Below are positions 61,330-64,000 of a stretch of DNA of 64,000 bases, in pieces. A program made the position numbers and the translations under genes. Every line of letters starts with the position of its first letter. Within the stretch, counting starts at the first letter, position 1. The stretch comes from Brachypodium distachyon (lineage: Eukaryota > Streptophyta > Magnoliopsida > Poales > Poaceae): contig NC_016135.3 in assembly GCF_000005505.3 (NCBI RefSeq), positions 20,678,613 to 20,742,612 on the forward strand, written 5' to 3'. Under the pieces are notes generated by a model. It did no database searches and was not told where the DNA came from. It saw only the letters and a list, made by a program, of their open reading frames with translations.

Positions 61330-61612
61330 TCCTTCGTTGTTAGTTCGGGTGAAGCTGTTCTTCGCGACCACATGGGCAAAGTCGTCTTCATCGTTGTCGA
61401 TGGTTTCCCAACTGCACTAAACCCCTGGAAGCAGAGCTTGCAGCAATTGAAGAACGCCTTAACCGGACGTTACAATGGTCTGTGCTGCCTGTTAACGTTG
61501 AAACTGACTGGCCAACGCGAAGACTGACGATAAATCCCAGGCAGGCCTTCTGCATTGCTGCGATTGTTAACTCCTCAGAGAAAGGAAGGGTGAATGTAAT
61601 ATTCGGGTAGGA
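61330..61612 (+). pseudogene. RNase H domain relic of a LINE-type element
   Basis: One frame reads SGEAVLRDHMGKVVFIVVDG then FPTALN. A frameshift near 61425 leads to PLEAELAAIEERLNRTLQWS, VLPVNVETDW and so on to FG and a stop at about 61612. This matches by eye the plant RVT_3 type RNase H (AVVRDHxGxxV, ALEAEAxAxxxGL, VETD). It is an isolated, broken fragment. Confidence 0.55.
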
Positions 61613-64000
61613 CCATTGTAATCTGGTTAATCAGACTCACCGCAAAAGAAAAGGCCGCTGTCTCACGCGGGCTCCTTTCGCCATCTGACTCGGCGGACCG
61701 TGAGCACGCGGCTGCTTTTCCGCGCCGGCACCCGGCAGCAGGCAGGCGACGGGACGGCACCGAGCTAGGATTCCCACGCGCGGATTCCCTCACAGCAGCG
61801 CCGTCTGAAGCGGCGGAAGGTTCTCCACCGCGCCTTCGCCCCGGGCGGCCATTCCCCCCTCTCCCTCCGCGCCCGCCCGTTTCTGCTCCTCACTGTATCG
61901 CAGGAGCAGAGGAAGAACAACAGCTCTTAGCTGGCCCATTTCTAGGTCGATTTTGAGTCATTTGCAGTTCGATTCCGAAGCTGAAGCAGCGGAACTAATG
62001 ATAGATCAAGGTAAGATCTATCAAATGCGGGTTTTATTTTGTACATGCATGATATTTTTGTTTGATTAACCCTGAAGTGGGTATTTTCTGAAGTGGAGCA
62101 TTAGGGAGTTGAGTATCGTCTGCGGATGGATTCTGGAGTACGAATTTTCACTTGAACTTAGTGAAGAAGTTCCAGACCAAGGTATGGGCTATGAAATTCA
62201 CTATTGTTTGACATGGCTGGTACTTGTCGTTTAGTTGCTAGATTAGGAGTAATTAGGTATGCAATGTAATATTTTCTGTGAATGTAACATTGAAACTCGA
62301 AATCTCGAGGTGACATAGTTGAATGTATTATATAGATCGATGTCAGATGTGTCAAATGTGTTATTTATTTTGACACGCGAGATGATATTTAAGTTGATAA
62401 TGAACTTGCTAAATAAATTATAATTAGCCGATTCATATTTGCATGGTTGAATGCACTGCTATTTTTTGTGGTATGTTTAATACTCACCTACACATCAGCG
62501 TATTGTTAAATGTAGTTTATACTCCGTAGTAATAGTCATGCACAATATTTGTAATCTTCTAATTAGATTAATCATCATGGTCATTAGGATGGTACATGGT
62601 ATTTGGAGCATCTCAATTTGTATGAAACTAGAAGATAATGTAGTTGGAAATATACAGGAGTATTATAATCGATGGGTGCTCACCATTTTGAGATAATGAT
62701 TTGTACAGGCAATGTATGTTTTCTTCATAATTAATTATTGTTAGCTCATATTTTACATTGTTTCTCTTAATAGATGGTGAGATGGTGATTATGATGACTA
62801 GGTGATTCTACTGGTTATTTGGAGATCTTGTGTCGACAACCTTCAGGTTCAGGTACATAAAAGGACACTGTGGATATATATTATATATATATATAATAAC
62901 GTATGAATTATTATAATAATAATAACGTATGAATTATTAAATGTAAAATAGTTAAATGATATTATGTTGTGATGAAAAATAAAACTGGACGCCGTTAAGG
63001 CTTCTATTGCTGCCAGATGGAAAACTCCCAAAAGGAAACTTGCTCATGTCCTCCTAAGTCATCCAAATATAGGTCCATTTCCTTCTAAAAGTCTTAATCC
63101 TGAAATTCACAAAGGAAAGCAAGGTTTCTTCGTTTTCGATAATAGTTGTTAGTGAAGAAGTGGAAAGCGACAGAACCTTGGACAAGACCAAGCAAAACTC
63201 CATCGAAATACTCTATATCAAATAGCGCCATCATGCGCTGCCAGAGGGACACGGTAAGGGTGGCAAAGGAGGGCCAGGAATCTAGCTGAGTGGATCAACC
63301 AGAATTGCCCTCGGTTGGAAAAGAGGGCACCGCAGGCTCGCGACACGGGTGTTTGCTATGGCATAATGACAACCAACATGTCAGAGGTGTAAAATGGTGT
63401 CCTTAAAGGTGTGCGTGGTCCCCCATAATTTCCTCGTTAGTGAAACTTGGAGCAGGATTGTTGTGTACTTTGCTGACCGATTTGAAGTTTCGAGGGCACG
63501 CTTGCGTCTTGCTGCAGAATAAGCAATAGTCTTGAAAGATGCAGAAACAATTGGACTGGAAAACAAAGAAAGCAAGGAGCCATAATCGCTGACAAGCTTA
63601 GGAGGAGGTAGCTTGATCGCTCGAGGTCCCAATTTGTGAGTGGGCACCTTAGAGTAACACAAAGCACCAGGTCACCCTCATTTCTAACTCCTGTGAGTGC
63701 ACTTGCAAGAAGCCTAAGCTAATCCACGACCCTTGCAGTCATGTGCACCAGTTCACCGGATGGTTGCAGACCAAGAAATTTCAGTCGAACCATACATCTC
63801 CGAATACTACATCATTCATAATCTTATGCATAGATGGTGGCATGGGGTTTTCATGCTCATTACATCCTGTGTGGCAGTGTGGGTTCCAGATCCAGCTATG
63901 AAGCGCAAGAAGAAGGGGCGTCGTACGACTCGTCGTTAGAGGAACAACATGGACATGAGCCTGCCTGGAGAAGGATGCAAGTGCCACACATGCAAGATAC
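61613..64000. other. Unassigned right end of the window
   Basis: A GC-rich 5'-UTR-like segment (61680-61990) is followed by AT-rich sequence with an (AT)n stretch near 62870-62895 and a short duplicated phrase ATAATAACGTATGAATTATT (about 62893 and 62919). From 62960 to 63990 the sequence has repeat-like character but no recognisable domain on either strand. Confidence 0.35.

Overview
The window is nuclear DNA of a grass, most likely a Pooideae/Triticeae-type genome. The evidence is the set of intron-rich plant genes, GC-rich 5' ends, many Stowaway MITEs with the CTCCCTCCGTCC-type terminus and TA target sites, a CACTA (En/Spm) transposon with arrays of a CCAGTGGCGG-like motif, copia, gypsy and LINE debris, and a piece of plant-mitochondrial 18S rRNA. 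Species is not determined; no searches were run.

Layout. 1-8.2 kb is a graveyard of repeats: a long-TIR MITE-like unit, an internally deleted copia element with intact LTRs, PBS, PPT and TSD (987-2782), a second copia scrap, a LINE ORF1-like zinc-knuckle fragment, and a gypsy-type LTR block ending at 7501. That block abuts a CACTA transposase scrap and a mitochondrial rrn18 insertion (NUMT). 8215-19343 is one CACTA element (TSD CAA). It carries two leftward transposon genes, both broken by stops, frameshifts and a deletion, and both preceded by a TATA box and an array of the subterminal motif. About 19950-21496 is the truncated end of a second, inverted CACTA of the same family.

22.8-60 kb is the genic half: eIF4G (23548-31475, +), casein kinase 2 beta (32463-35984, -), a three-RRM hnRNP Q/LIF2-type protein (39105-42901, +), a small trihelix/SANT-like factor (46977-47573, +), a cationic amino acid transporter (52759-55274, -) and a berberine-bridge-enzyme-like flavoprotein (58291-59844, +). 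Exon joins were worked out by hand; reading phase is consistent at every junction and the CDS totals are 5604, 831, 2352, 597, 1686 and 1554 nt. 60-64 kb holds a Mutator-type MITE, a small exon-like fragment, a LINE RNase H relic and unassigned sequence. The genes are unrelated housekeeping and metabolic genes, not a cluster or pathway.

Most unusual signal: inside the right arm of the CACTA element there are two tandem cassettes. Each has a plant snRNA-type upstream element (GTCCCACCTCG), exactly 25 bp, a TATA-like box, then a long stem-loop and a T-run about 140 nt downstream. This is the architecture expected of a Pol III snRNA-type gene. A third USE/TATA pair with the same 25 bp spacing lies in the middle of the element. 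If transcribed, these would be transposon-encoded hairpin RNAs.
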